From contig NZ_QMFY01000004.1 in assembly GCF_003286915.1 (NCBI RefSeq), forward strand, positions 1 through 64,000: 64,000 nt of DNA. Direction: 5' to 3'. A program made the translations under genes and the position numbers. Numbering within the stretch: the stretch's first letter is position 1; each line of letters opens with the position of its first letter. The stretch is from Pseudochryseolinea flava (GTDB lineage: Bacteria; Bacteroidota; Bacteroidia; Cytophagales; Cyclobacteriaceae). Positions 27,410 to 38,000 of the stretch are shown here, piece after piece. Under the pieces are notes generated by a model. The model was not told where the DNA came from and did not search any database. It was given only the letters and a program-made list of their open reading frames with translations.

Positions 27410-28126
27410 ATGAAATGTATCATTGTTGACGATGAACCACTGGCTATAGAGATTCTCGAATCTTATGTCAGCAAGATTGATCAGTTAGAGATCGCGGGGA
27501 CATTTCGGAATGCAGTCTCAGCTTTTACGTTTCTTCAAACACATGCGGTTGACTTAATTTTTTTGGATATCCAGATGCCTAAGTTGACAGGCATCGATTT
27601 CCTGAAGACGCTAAAAAATCCGCCTCAGGTAATTTTTACAACCGCGTATCGCGATTACGCTGTTGACGGATATGAATTGGAAGTTGTTGACTACTTGTTA
27701 AAACCAATTCCATTCGAGCGTTTCTTAAAGGCTGTCGCCAAGGCCATGCACAAACCGGCGGCTACTCAGGTTCAAACAATTATTCAGAAGACGGAGCAAC
27801 CTTCCGACAGCTTCGTTTATTTTAAAGTCGATAAAAAAATGGTAAAGACTAACATGTCAGATATCGTTTTTATCGAGAGCATTAAAGACTATGTAAAAGT
27901 AAAAACGATCGACAAGGACATCATCACACAACAGAAAATCAGCTACCTGGAAGAGAGCCTACCGAAAGAACAATTTCTTCGCGTACACCGATCGTTCATC
28001 ATCAATATCAATAAAGTTGATGCTTACACGGCAACCGATATTGAGATGGGCAAACTACAAGTTCCGATTGGAAGGAATTACAAGCAAGAAGTAAACAAGG
28101 CACTCGCGAAGTTTAACTTTGAATAA
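27410..28126 (+). CDS. LytTR-family response regulator
   Basis: The product has 238 residues: a receiver domain (1-120) with the phospho-acceptor Asp in VDLIFLDIQMPK and switch Lys in YLLKPIPFERF, then a LytTR DNA-binding domain (about 135-238, DIVFIESIKDYVKVKTIDKD and FLRVHRSFIININKVDA). It forms a LytS/LytTR pair with the kinase upstream. LytTR domains bind paired 9-bp direct repeats; none was identified nearby. Its 3' end overlaps the convergent hybrid kinase gene by 14 nt. Confidence 0.92.
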   Translation: MKCIIVDDEPLAIEILESYVSKIDQLEIAGTFRNAVSAFTFLQTHAVDLIFLDIQMPKLTGIDFLKTLKNPPQVIFTTAYRDYAVDGYELEVVDYLLKPIPFERFLKAVAKAMHKPAATQVQTIIQKTEQPSDSFVYFKVDKKMVKTNMSDIVFIESIKDYVKVKTIDKDIITQQKISYLEESLPKEQFLRVHRSFIININKVDAYTATDIEMGKLQVPIGRNYKQEVNKALAKFNFE

Positions 28127-29270
28127 GTCTCGGTTGCTCCTGGCTTTCAATTTCGCGAAGGTGATTCGGCAGTGTTATGATGAACGTTGTTCCTTCATCG
28201 ACTTTGGATTGCACTTGTATCTTGCCGCCTAGTTTTTCGACCGCCTCTTTTACGATATACAAACCAAGTCCTGCCCCTTCACTCCGCTCCGTCGCACGGA
28301 AAAACATATCAAAAACTTTAGCTTGCCATTCGTCAGAAATTCCAATTCCATTATCGCTGAAGTACAATGTCGCCGTGGTTTGATCAATGTGCATTTCAAT
28401 CTTAATAAACTGATGTTCCTTATGCGGATCGCGATACTTGATGGAGTTCGAAATTAAGTTATTCAGTACTACGGCAACCCGATGACCATCGGTATACAGC
28501 GGAAACTTCTCCCGGATAACAATGATCTTTTGAATTTGCTCCGATCCCTCGTGATACTTCAATCGCTCGATGCCATCCTCGACTTGCTTTCGCATATCGA
28601 CCTTTTCAACCACAATTTCCATTCGTGCATTTCGTGAGTAATCGAGAATTTCTTTGAGCGTCTCGTCCAACTTGTTGATGCTATGCTCCATCATACCGAA
28701 GTACTCATGAAGTCTATTTCCGAACTTCTTATCGTCTTCGTGCGCGAGCCTGACCAGCCCTAATACAGACATGAGTGGTGCACGTAAATTATGAGAGACA
28801 CTGTAAACAAAGCTGTCGAGCTCGTTATTGATTTTAACAAGTTCTTCATTTTGCCGACGCAGTGCCTTCTCCGCTTTCTTGCGTTTTACTTCGATGTTCC
28901 GTTGCTTCAACGCATTGGTGATGGCCGAGTACAGTCGCGCCAAATTTGATTTCAACACGTAATCATCAGCACCTTGCTTGAGACAACTCACGGCGAACTC
29001 CTCTGAAACAGTACCTGTTACCAAGATGAAAGGAATGTTACTTCCTCCTTTTCGACAAATTTTTAGCGCTTCAACAGAATTGAATTGCGGCAGTGCGTGG
29101 TCTGACAGGATCACATCCGGCTCAAACTCATTCAATGCGAGTACGAATTGTTCACGCGTATCCGCAGCACGACTCGTGAAATGTAGACCTTCTTTGCGGA
29201 GGCTGTGTTCAATCAACCCAATGTCCTCCTCCAGATCTTCAAGCATTAAAATTCTCAATTCCCTTTCCAT
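28113..29270 (-). CDS. Receiver-histidine kinase hybrid (cytoplasmic)
   Basis: From ATG 29270 (MERELRILMLEDLEEDIGLI) the product has 385 residues. The order is inverted compared with usual hybrids: a receiver first (1-125, phospho-Asp in FEPDVILSDHALPQ), a coiled coil, then HisKA (SVSHNLRAPLMSVLGLVRL) and HATPase (NNLISNSIKY, DNGIGI, EGAGLGLYIVKEAV). There are no membrane segments. It would receive phosphate from another kinase and pass it on or modulate its own kinase. It is third in a same-strand cluster with the CHASE3 kinase and a single receiver, and its stop overlaps the LytTR gene. Confidence 0.9.
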   Translation of the reverse strand: MERELRILMLEDLEEDIGLIEHSLRKEGLHFTSRAADTREQFVLALNEFEPDVILSDHALPQFNSVEALKICRKGGSNIPFILVTGTVSEEFAVSCLKQGADDYVLKSNLARLYSAITNALKQRNIEVKRKKAEKALRRQNEELVKINNELDSFVYSVSHNLRAPLMSVLGLVRLAHEDDKKFGNRLHEYFGMMEHSINKLDETLKEILDYSRNARMEIVVEKVDMRKQVEDGIERLKYHEGSEQIQKIIVIREKFPLYTDGHRVAVVLNNLISNSIKYRDPHKEHQFIKIEMHIDQTTATLYFSDNGIGISDEWQAKVFDMFFRATERSEGAGLGLYIVKEAVEKLGGKIQVQSKVDEGTTFIITLPNHLREIESQEQPRLIQS

Positions 29271-29292
29271 ACCCAACAGTTAGTTAGATTAA

Positions 29293-29715
29293 TTATGACG
29301 GCGGCTGATTTAAAATCAACCAGAAGAAACCGATCTCAGAAACCGCCTTAACGAACTTGTCAAACTCCACGGGTTTCACGATGTAGGCGTTCACGCCGAG
29401 TTTGTACGATTCAATGATATCACGTTCCTCTTTCGACGAGGTTAACACCACCACCGGAATAATTTTGCGATAGGGATCGCTTTTTATTTTACGGAGCACT
29501 TCAATGCCATCAACTTTCGGCATTTTGATGTCGAGTAAAATAATTTTCGGCATTGTGTCGCTCTTCGATGAAAAAAGGAAGTTGAGCGCCTCCTCCCCGT
29601 CTTGCAGGTGAAGCAAGTGATTGGCAAGATTGTACTTGCGGAGTGCCCGAATAGTCAATTCTGCATCATCCGGATTATCTTCTACTAATAAAATTTCGAC
29701 AATGTTGCTGTCCAT
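29293..29715 (-). CDS. Single-domain response regulator (Rcp1/CheY-like)
   Basis: The start at 29715 ([20 protein letters not shown]) gives 140 residues, a receiver domain alone. The phospho-acceptor Asp is in [15 protein letters not shown], with [12 protein letters not shown] and switch Lys in [12 protein letters not shown]. The longer frame to 29847 overlaps the kinase gene and is not favoured. The family (PF00072, Rcp1-like) usually partners phytochrome-type or PAS kinases, with no DNA-binding output. It lies 19 nt after the CHASE3 kinase stop, so this kinase is the likely phosphodonor. Confidence 0.92.
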   Translation of the reverse strand: MDSNIVEILLVEDNPDDAELTIRALRKYNLANHLLHLQDGEEALNFLFSSKSDTMPKIILLDIKMPKVDGIEVLRKIKSDPYRKIIPVVVLTSSKEERDIIESYKLGVNAYIVKPVEFDKFVKAVSEIGFFWLILNQPPS

Positions 29716-29734
29716 AAATCTTGCGCGTAAAGGG

Positions 29735-31465
29735 TTATGTAAATGTGTTATGTTCTGTCGGAAGCGTAAAATAGAAAGATGCACCTTCGTCGATCGTTCC
29801 TTCGGCCCACACCCTGCCGCCATGCCGAGCAACGATGCGCTGCACAATCGCTAACCCTACGCCTGTCCCCTCAAACTCTTGCGTGTTGTGCAACCGCTGA
29901 AAAACTGAGAACAACTTGTGAGCATATTGCATATCAAAACCGGTTCCATTGTCACGGATACAATACGCGATCTCCTTTCCTTGAATGTGGGAAGTAATTT
30001 CTACAAGTGTCTTACGTTTTTTCTTGGAATATTTCAGTGCATTTGAAATCAAATTAATCCAAACTTGTCGCATCAGTGATGGATCAGAATACGAGGGCTC
30101 CATCTTGCCTAACTTCAGTTCTACGTCTCTATCTTTCTCCGACTCCTTTAACTCATCGTAAACCGAACGTATCAATACGTCAGGGCTATAAAACGAACGA
30201 TTGATTTCCTTTCTTCCCACGCGTGAAAAATCAAGCAAGTCGTCGATCAGTTTTCCCATCTTATGCGCATTGCGCACAACAATGCCAAGCACCCGTTTCC
30301 CTTCTTCATCGAGCTTCTCTCCATAATCTTCCGACAAAATTCGCGCGTATCCGTCAATGGAACGCAACGGTGCTCTTAAGTCGTGAGAGACGGAATACGT
30401 AAACGCTTCCAACTCGTGATTCAGTTGACGGACTTTATCTTCTGCGATCTTCCGTTCTGTATAATCGAGCATCACTGAGCGTGTCTTTATAAATTCACCA
30501 TTCGCATCATGCACGGTCGAATCACTTAAAATCACTGGAAAAACCGTTCCATCCTTTCGTACCACGCTCGTTTCCATTTCATGCGTTCCACCCGCCAATT
30601 GCGCACGCGGAAAGCTCTCCTCAAAGCGAGGCTGTTCAGCTTGCACAAGAATATCTTGAAACTTCATTTTTCCTACTACCTCTTCATGCGTGTAGCCCAA
30701 CAGTTGTAACTCCGTTTTGTTAATTTCTTTGAAATAACCTTCTTTATCCAACGCATGATAACCGCAAGGCGCATTGTCGTACATATCCCGAACTTGCTCC
30801 AGCGCAACACGCAGCGATTCATCGGCCAACGCACGTTTTCGCATACTGGCGTGAAGTGAAATAAATACCAACACGATAATGATACCCGAGGCCACTAGCA
30901 AAGCGATGAAGGCATAATAAAATTTCAACGTATCATTCTCACTTACCAAGGTGCGTTGCTGTAGTAATACCTTTTCTTCTTGTTGAAGATCATTAATTAA
31001 GACGCGGATTTCATCCATCAGCATCTTTCCCTTTTCGGTCGCCACCAATTTCGCCGCACCGTCAAGCCCTTTATTCCGTTCTTCTAGAACTTTCTTAATA
31101 AATGTAATCTTTCGATCTACGGCATCCGTCAGGGTTTCAATGCGACTCGTCTGACTCTCATTGTCAGATGTGAGCTTCTTCAGATTTTCAAGATGCGCTG
31201 ATATGACGCCGACACCAGAAGTGTAGGGGTCCAAAAATGTAGAATCAGCGGTAATAATATAACCGCGCTGGCCGGATTCAATATCAATGATTATCCCGAG
31301 AATTCGTTCTGCGTGAAACAAGACCTCGTTCGTATGGGCAACCCACTCCAGGGTGCGTTTAAATTTTATGCTGTTTAGATAGGCAGAAACACCTAACCAG
31401 GTGATGATCCCAAGTGCCGCAATAAATCCAACGATTACTTTTTTCTGAAAGTAGAATCTCATCAT
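29735..31465 (-). CDS. CHASE3-PAS sensor histidine kinase
   Basis: The product has 576 residues. A first membrane segment (residues 9-27, [20 protein letters not shown]) is followed by a CHASE3 sensor domain (about 35-175, with [20 protein letters not shown]). A second membrane segment lies at about 182-205. Then come a PAS domain (about 225-345, [18 protein letters not shown]), HisKA ([20 protein letters not shown]) and HATPase ([33 protein letters not shown]). CHASE3 senses an unknown extracytoplasmic signal. It is the first gene of a three-gene signalling unit with the single receiver and the receiver-kinase hybrid. Confidence 0.93.
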   Translation of the reverse strand: MMRFYFQKKVIVGFIAALGIITWLGVSAYLNSIKFKRTLEWVAHTNEVLFHAERILGIIIDIESGQRGYIITADSTFLDPYTSGVGVISAHLENLKKLTSDNESQTSRIETLTDAVDRKITFIKKVLEERNKGLDGAAKLVATEKGKMLMDEIRVLINDLQQEEKVLLQQRTLVSENDTLKFYYAFIALLVASGIIIVLVFISLHASMRKRALADESLRVALEQVRDMYDNAPCGYHALDKEGYFKEINKTELQLLGYTHEEVVGKMKFQDILVQAEQPRFEESFPRAQLAGGTHEMETSVVRKDGTVFPVILSDSTVHDANGEFIKTRSVMLDYTERKIAEDKVRQLNHELEAFTYSVSHDLRAPLRSIDGYARILSEDYGEKLDEEGKRVLGIVVRNAHKMGKLIDDLLDFSRVGRKEINRSFYSPDVLIRSVYDELKESEKDRDVELKLGKMEPSYSDPSLMRQVWINLISNALKYSKKKRKTLVEITSHIQGKEIAYCIRDNGTGFDMQYAHKLFSVFQRLHNTQEFEGTGVGLAIVQRIVARHGGRVWAEGTIDEGASFYFTLPTEHNTFT

Positions 31466-31713
31466 ACAACCGGTTTTCCCTGACTGTCCGCGTACCGAGA
31501 CGAAAAATCAAAACAACGCTGCCCCTGATAAAAACGGACAAATCGACCCTTACTAAACTTATCAATTATTCATCAAACAAAAGATAAAACGGCAGCGAAT
31601 TGTTTGCTAGGACGTGGGGGGAATAACCCGGCACGCATGTAAGATCGGCATTTATAAATGTTAAGAATACGCATCTCAACCTGCGTAAAAGAAACAGATT
31701 GATAACATTACGG

Positions 31714-31767
31714 ACATTACGTCGGCAAAAACGGATGTAATGTTAGTTTCGCTTTTAGTGCCGACGT
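31714..31767 (-). terminator. Two overlapping alternative hairpins past the OmpA-like gene
   Basis: ACGTCGGCA (31719-31727) can pair with TGCCGACGT (31759-31767) in a perfect 9-bp stem. ACATTAC (31714-31720) can pair with GTAATGT (31737-31743) inside the same stretch, so the two folds exclude each other. The larger stem lies 5 nt after the OmpA-like stop. The T run is weak, so terminator function is only likely. Nothing else was seen in the spacer from 31466 to 31713. Confidence 0.4.
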
Positions 31768-31772
31768 GGCGA

Positions 31773-33341
31773 CTAGAGCTCGTTAATCACAAATTCTACC
31801 CGGCGGTTTAACTGACGTCCTTCAACGGTCTCGTTACTGGCAACGGGTGATGCACCCCCATACCCTTTTCCTTTGATGCGTTTCCGGTCGATTCCTTTTC
31901 CTACCAAATAAGTCTTCACTTTATCGACACGTGCTTGTGATAGTTTTACATTCTGAGCCGGAATACCACGATTGTCGGTGTGGCCACGCAACTCGATCTT
32001 AACTTTCGGGTTGTCCTTCAAAAAGGTTGCTACCATGTCGAGTTCGTCGTACGATTGCGGGAGCAGCATCGTTTTACTTTGCTCAAAAAGAACGTTACTT
32101 AAATCAACGCTAGTTCCGACTTCGATTGGTTGAAGCGAGAAGTTTAACTCTAAATCGTTCGAAGATGCCGCAGTTGCATCCAATTTTTGTAGCGCACTCA
32201 CATACCCTGCTGCCTGAATCCTAACGGAATACTGACCTTGTGCTGGCACCACTAAGCGATATCCGTCCTTGCTTGAAGCCGTGTTTAAAGAGACCGCTGG
32301 CGCCGCTGTGAACTGTAACGTCGCCGTAACAACTTCACCGGTTTTGGCATTTGTCACCTTTCCGTAAACACGCACCCCAGATGGCTTTGCCTCCACCACA
32401 GGGGACGAAATCACAGGCGGTTCCACTGGCGCAATCGCAGGCGTATCGTTTGGCTGAATATGATCGTCTTGATAGAATTTAATATCACCATATCCATCAC
32501 TGTTGATGGTGCTCGTATAAAGCGAGAATTTCTTCCCTGGATAGGCTCTGTAGTATAAATCTCTGCCTTCGGAATTCACGGGACTACCAACGTTCACCGG
32601 CTCAGACCATTTTGTCCATGAATCATCAAGACGCGTCGCACTATAAACATCAAAACTGCCCTTACCCTTACGGCCATTGCTGCTGAAGTAGAGTGTTTTG
32701 CCATCGTTCGATAATGACGGACTCAGTTCTTGAAAATGAGTATTGATTACCGCTCCAAGATTGATAGGTGCTGACCATTTTTGATCGGCCCCTTTAAGCG
32801 TTACGTATAAATCATCGACACCATGTGTGCCGTACGTCTCAGCAGAAAAGATAAACACCGATTGATCGGGCAAAATAAATCCGGAAGGTGTGAGCGATTT
32901 ATTTTGATAGTATGGAATGTTGATATTCTCGGGACGGCTCCAACCTGCACCCGCCGGATGCGACACAGAAATGCCTTGGGTTCTGGCCACATTTCCTGAG
33001 GGATCATAGTGACTCATGAGAAACAAGTTTGTTCCATCAGCAGAAAAGCCCGCGACAGCGTTATAAGCGCCGTTATTGAGGGCTGTGCCACCATGCACTG
33101 GTGCTGACCATTGATTATCGACACCTAATGTAGACACCCAGATATCGCCCGGGTCTTTCTTACCGCCAATGTTTCCTGGGTGGTTGGCAATGGTTACAAA
33201 CAATGTCCTTCCATCGGGGCTTATTACTGGGCTTAACTCATCGTAAGCGGTGTTGACGCCGGCAAATGATTTGTCAAAATTGGGCTGTCCGCCAACGGAA
33301 AGGGTAAGAAATAGAGTCGTCAGTAATCCTAGGATCTTCAT
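31773..33341 (-). CDS. PD40-repeat / OmpA-family outer-membrane protein
   Basis: The start at 33341 (MKILGLLTTLFLTLSVGGQ) gives a signal peptide and 522 residues. The first 280 residues carry WD40-like PD40 beta-propeller repeats (ELSPVISPDGRTLFVTIANH, ELSPSLSNDGKTLYFSSNGR). A carboxypeptidase-like or PEGA-like domain follows (about 315-395, VRVYGKVTNAKTGEVVTATL). The C-terminal OmpA domain binds peptidoglycan (KIELRGHTDNRGIPAQNVKL, LSQARVDKVKTYL, LNRRVEFVI). Such proteins anchor envelope structures between outer membrane and cell wall; relatives (PorE) belong to the type IX machinery. A direct PorE role is not proven, since the T9SS core genes are not nearby. Confidence 0.9.
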   Translation of the reverse strand: MKILGLLTTLFLTLSVGGQPNFDKSFAGVNTAYDELSPVISPDGRTLFVTIANHPGNIGGKKDPGDIWVSTLGVDNQWSAPVHGGTALNNGAYNAVAGFSADGTNLFLMSHYDPSGNVARTQGISVSHPAGAGWSRPENINIPYYQNKSLTPSGFILPDQSVFIFSAETYGTHGVDDLYVTLKGADQKWSAPINLGAVINTHFQELSPSLSNDGKTLYFSSNGRKGKGSFDVYSATRLDDSWTKWSEPVNVGSPVNSEGRDLYYRAYPGKKFSLYTSTINSDGYGDIKFYQDDHIQPNDTPAIAPVEPPVISSPVVEAKPSGVRVYGKVTNAKTGEVVTATLQFTAAPAVSLNTASSKDGYRLVVPAQGQYSVRIQAAGYVSALQKLDATAASSNDLELNFSLQPIEVGTSVDLSNVLFEQSKTMLLPQSYDELDMVATFLKDNPKVKIELRGHTDNRGIPAQNVKLSQARVDKVKTYLVGKGIDRKRIKGKGYGGASPVASNETVEGRQLNRRVEFVINEL

Positions 33342-33384
33342 GCGCAAAATCAAAACTTCAAATATAAACTGTGTGCGGAGGTTA

Positions 33385-33978
33385 TCACGGTTTGCTTATC
33401 CATTTATTACCCTGAACGGTAAATCGCCAAGGTAATAATGCGTCGTCGCCGGCATAGTCAATTCCAATGCGTGGAGACGCGGCGATGGACTTGGTCGCAA
33501 TTTTTATCCCGCGATCCTCTAACCAAACTTCACTATCTAATAAAGATTTTCCATTCAATTTTCTATCAATGCCCATAGCTTTGGTCAACTTGCCAGGGCC
33601 AGAGGTGAGTTGAAAAGCGTTCTTGATGGGGCCTCGTCGTAACGTCATGGTATCGATGCCTTCAAAGGGCTCCAAAGCTCTGATGAGCACAGCATCAGCA
33701 ACGCCTTGGCGATTGGTTACAACGTTAAACAGATTGTACATACCGTAACACAGGTATACGTATGCATTGCCACCCTCTTCGAACATGATGGCGTTTCGGT
33801 TTGTCTTCTTGGCGCCGTAGGCATGGCATCCCTTTTCTTTCCAGGAGTATGCCTCCGTTTCGACGATTACGCCACCGGTTATCATCCCGTCAATTTTTGT
33901 AAACAATACTTTACCAAGTAGTTCACGTGCGATCTTCACAACATCCGACCGCTGGTAAAAGCTTTCTGTCAGCACCAT
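33385..33978 (-). CDS. 3-methyladenine DNA glycosylase (AAG/Mpg family)
   Basis: The product has 197 residues, matching the family (about 190-210). Conserved blocks are ARELLGKVLFTKIDG, the catalytic-Glu block VIVETEAYSW, NAYVYLCYGMYNLFNVVTN, SGPGKLTKAMGIDRKLNG and SPRIGIDYAGDDALLPWRF. It flips alkylated or deaminated purines (3-methyladenine, hypoxanthine) out of DNA and cleaves the glycosidic bond to start base-excision repair in the cytoplasm. It starts at ATG 33978. It stands alone between the OmpA-like gene (same strand) and a divergent DUF2911 gene. Confidence 0.95.
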   Translation of the reverse strand: MVLTESFYQRSDVVKIARELLGKVLFTKIDGMITGGVIVETEAYSWKEKGCHAYGAKKTNRNAIMFEEGGNAYVYLCYGMYNLFNVVTNRQGVADAVLIRALEPFEGIDTMTLRRGPIKNAFQLTSGPGKLTKAMGIDRKLNGKSLLDSEVWLEDRGIKIATKSIAASPRIGIDYAGDDALLPWRFTVQGNKWISKP

Positions 33979-34010
33979 CGTATAACCCGTTCTTGTCTCA
34001 AAAGAATTTC

Positions 34011-34018
34011 TAAATTTG
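34011..34018 (+). promoter_or_regulatory. Candidate -7 box TAAATTTG for the DUF2911 gene
   Basis: TAAATTTG fits the Bacteroidota -7 consensus TAnnTTTG and lies 46 nt before the start at 34065. The nearest TTG (33993-33995) is 15 nt upstream, shorter than the usual 17-23 nt, so the -33 element is unconvincing. Confidence 0.35.
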
Positions 34019-34064
34019 ACACCGCTAAAAAAATCAAAAGCAAGAAAACTAAATTAACTCCACC

Positions 34065-34925
34065 ATGAAAAAATCTTTATTGCTTGTGGCCTTGATGATG
34101 GCTTCATTTGTCATGCAAGCTCAGGTTCGCACGCCTGCTGCCAGCCCAGCTGGATCGGTTACTGCTACCGTTGGATTGACAGATATCAAAATCTCTTATT
34201 TCCGTCCTTCAGCAAAAGGCAGAACTATTTTTAGCAACAACGCGACAACGCTTGTTCCCTACGGTAAAATTTGGAGAACTGGTGCCAACGGTGGTACAAA
34301 AATTTCATTCTCCGAAGATGTTAAAGTTGAAGGTATTGCTGTTCCAAAAGGTGAATATATTCTCCTCTCATGGCCAGGTGAAAAAGAATGGACACTAGCC
34401 CTGAATAAAAATGTAGAAATGGGCGGCGACATGAAAAAATACGACGCTGCACAAGATGTCGCGAACTTCAAAGTGAAGCCAGGTAAACTCGCCAACAAAA
34501 TCGAAACGTTAACATTCAATGTTGGTGATATCGCTGCCGATAACAAAAGCGCAAAAGTAGAACTCGCATGGGAAAACACATCGGTAAAATTCACCGTTGC
34601 TGCTGACTTTGATGCCGCGGTTATCGCGTCGATCGATGCTACCACAAAAGCAGAAAAAGTAGCACCATACGATTACTTTCAAGCTGCTGTCTACTACCTC
34701 GAAACGGGAAGAGATCTGAAGCAAGCTCTTGCATGGGTTAACAAAGCTGCTGAAGGTATGAACAATCCGTTCTGGGTACTTCACCAGAAAGCAAAAATCG
34801 AAAAAGGACTTGGTGATAAAAAAGCTGCGCTGGCTACGGCAACAGCGTCACTCGAAGCTGCAAAAGTTGCTGAAAACCGTGACTACCAAATGATGAACGA
34901 AACACTCATTAAGTCATTGAAATAA
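34065..34925 (+). CDS. DUF2911 secreted protein with TPR-like tail
   Basis: The product has 286 residues with a signal peptide (MKKSLLLVALMMASFVMQAQ). Residues about 25-185 are the DUF2911 domain (PF11138): TVGLTDIKISYFRPSAKGRT, LVPYGKIWRTGANGGTKISF, VPKGEYILLSWPGEKEWTLA. The C-terminal 90 residues are helical and TPR-like (YDYFQAAVYYLETGRDLKQA, LALATATASLEAAK-type). The function is unknown; members are common, probably periplasmic and well expressed in Bacteroidota. It is a single-gene unit with its own terminator. Confidence 0.9.
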   Translation: MKKSLLLVALMMASFVMQAQVRTPAASPAGSVTATVGLTDIKISYFRPSAKGRTIFSNNATTLVPYGKIWRTGANGGTKISFSEDVKVEGIAVPKGEYILLSWPGEKEWTLALNKNVEMGGDMKKYDAAQDVANFKVKPGKLANKIETLTFNVGDIAADNKSAKVELAWENTSVKFTVAADFDAAVIASIDATTKAEKVAPYDYFQAAVYYLETGRDLKQALAWVNKAAEGMNNPFWVLHQKAKIEKGLGDKKAALATATASLEAAKVAENRDYQMMNETLIKSLK

Positions 34926-34945
34926 TATTCACTTTAGCATTTCAT

Positions 34946-34980
34946 AAAAGCCGCCTGTTGAAGGTGGCTTTTATTTTTTT
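34946..34980 (+). terminator. Intrinsic terminator after the DUF2911 gene
   Basis: AAAAGCCGCCT (34946-34956) pairs with AGGTGGCTTTT (34962-34972), allowing one G-T pair, followed by ATTTTTTT. It lies 20 nt after the stop at 34925. Confidence 0.9.
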
Positions 34981-35076
34981 AGCCCGGCCGAATTTCAAAT
35001 TCTGACAGTGAATTTTGGCGATTTGTCCAGCATACATTTTTTGAATAAATTAACTGTTCATGCCCATGCATAACAC

Positions 35077-38000
35077 ATGATCAGCGAGCCCATCGCTTTC
35101 CTTGATAAGTATAAAACGCAGTATGTCAGCATACTAGCAAATTCGTTTGCGTACAGGTTGCTGTTCGCGACCTTGCTTGCATGCCTCTGCTCAACCATGG
35201 CTTTCGGCCAGTTGCTAAACCTAGAATTCGAATCATACAATGCAACAAAAGGATTATCACAGAACTTAGTATACACCATTGCGCAAGACAAAAACGGATA
35301 CATCTGGATCGGCACCGACGATGGCTTGAATAGATTCGATGGCTATGAGTTCAAGATTTTCAAACACATCAAAGGCGATAGCACCTCCATACCGGCGAAT
35401 TCGATTAGGGCGTTGTGCCTCGCCCCCGATAGCAGTCTATGGATTGGTACCAGCAATGGTGTATGTCGCTACGTTCCACGAACCGAATCCTTTGAACAAT
35501 ACCCTGTAGATTTCAACGACCCAACAAAGCTTAGTGGTGCTTCCGTAAGTGATATCAAAATCCATCCCGACGGCAGCGTATGGATCAGTTACATTGGCGA
35601 CGGAATCAATGTGATCCGCGCGAAGGAAAAACGAATCATGCACTATACAGTCAATGGCGATCCTCCCCATAAATTTCAAAACGACCTTGTGTCTGGTACA
35701 CTCCTGCTGCCAAATGGAGATGTATTGGTTGCTACACTCGAAGGCTTGGAGGTTATCACACCTTCTGGCGACGTGCTCACCAAAGAAGCGATGTTATCGA
35801 AGTATCCGTGGGCAAATGCGATCAATCCTTCGATGCGGGCACTTGTGCTTTCAAAAGACCAACATACACTTTGGATCGGGACAGAATTACAAGGACTCTA
35901 TAAAATTGATCTGCAAACCAGTGAGGTTAAAAATTTCAACAAGACAAATAGCGGATTAGATTTCAATGCGATATTATCAGTATATGAGGATACCCGCGGG
36001 ATGCTTTGGGTTGGCAGCGAAGCCATTTATTTATTCGACAATAAACGCGAACAACTTGCGCTTTACAACGAGTACGGGATTCAAGGCAGCATTGTGGTTC
36101 GAAATCCCATTTATTCCATATTTGAAGATCGCGATCACAATGTTTGGATGGGCACTTTCAGGATGGGGGTTTTAAAATACAACCCTACGGATACACGCAT
36201 CCTTCACTACCATACCAATCAAGGCGAAGGCAGCATCAAAAACAATGAGATTCTAAGTTTCAATCAAGAAGACAATGGTAACATGTGGATCGCGACAGGC
36301 GGCGCTGGGCTATACCGTTTGAGAGAAGATTTAAAAGGATTCGAAGAGGCACCGATGAATGAACGTTTTAGCTCCATGAGTATCAAATGCATACAAAAAG
36401 ATTCGAAGGGAAATCTCTGGTTGGGCACATGGGAAGGCGGGCTGATGCGCTACAACACTACGAAACAAGAACTCGACATCTACAATCCAGATAAAAAAAA
36501 CTTTCGAAGCTGGCACATTTGGGATATTCGTGAAGATAGCGTCGGCAACCTATGGCTTGGCACGCTGCGTGATGGCTTGTGTTATTTTAATCCCCAAACC
36601 AAAGCTTACACATACTATACGTCGAATGCAGCAGACCCTACCTCGCTCGTGAACAACGACATCATGGCGCTGCTTATAGACTCGAAGAAAAATCTGTGGG
36701 TGGGCACCGGCAATGGACTGAGCGTCATGTACGCTGGCGACAGAAAATTTAAGAACATCACCATGAATAGCGGTATTGGCCTTACAAGCGATATCATCTT
36801 ATGTCTCTACGAAGACCACACCGGAAACATTTGGGTTGGTACAAATGGTGGCGGAATCAACATTCTCACAAAGGATTTAAAACTTGTAAGCACCATTACA
36901 CAGGTAGATGGCCTGCCTAGCCCTACCGTTGCGTCTATTCAACCTGATGAACACAAAAACATTTGGATCAGCACCTACAATGGCCTTGCTAAATTCGACG
37001 CGAAAACACACCGCATTACGGAGGTTCCGCAGATCATCGGACTACAGGGACGCGAGTTCTTACCGCGCGCTTCTTTCCGTTCAAAAGACGGGAAACTTTT
37101 CTTCGGCGGCGTGAATGGATTCAATTTGTTTCATCCAGATAGTTTAATCTTCAACCCGATCCATGAAAAAGTCGTGTTAACGGCGTTACAAATTCGAAAC
37201 CAGGAAGTGCGACCTGGCAAACTTCACGACGACCGGATCATTCTCGACAAATCAATTACAGAAACAACGGAAATCAGGTTGAATCATGAAGACTATTCAT
37301 TTACCGTTTACTTTTCCCCACTCACGTTCAATTGGCAGCAAAGCATTCATTATGCATATATGCTAGAGAACTTTGATCAAGATTGGCAATACGGCGGTGC
37401 GGATCGGCGATTCGTGCATTACACAAGCCTGGCGCCAGGCGAATACACTTTAAAAATAAAAGCATCGTTAGATGGCAAAAGTTGGCCAGACGCAGCACGC
37501 ACGATAAAAATTATTGTCGCTCCGGCTTGGTGGGATACCGTTTGGTTCCGCATTCTTATTTTCCTAGCGATTGTAACATGTGTTTACATCCTTGTCAAGA
37601 TTCGACTACGGTTCATGCATAATCAGCAGATGAAACTTTCAAAACTTGTCGAAATTCGGACGAATGAACTGCAAACATCCTACTCGGAGATCAATACGCT
37701 GCTCAAGCAAGTTGCAGAACAACGTGATAGCATCGAAGAAAAAAATAGCACGCTAACGCAAATCAACGAAGAGCTCGCGGCGCAACGCGATAGCCTAGCG
37801 CTAAAAAGTAACCAACTTGAAGTGGCGCAAACAAAACTCACCGAGATTAATGAAGACTTGGAAAAAGTAGTGCGTGACCGAACGAAAAAGTTGAACGACA
37901 CGGTGATGGAACTTGAAACTTTTCTGTATCGCGCGTCGCACGATATTCGCGGCCCCATTTCTAGCATGCTTGGACTAATCGAAGTATCTCGAATTGAACC

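Noticed and set aside
29716-29847. N-terminal extension of the single receiver to 29847
   Set aside because: It overlaps the end of the CHASE3 kinase, and the receiver fold begins exactly at [14 protein letters not shown] (29715).
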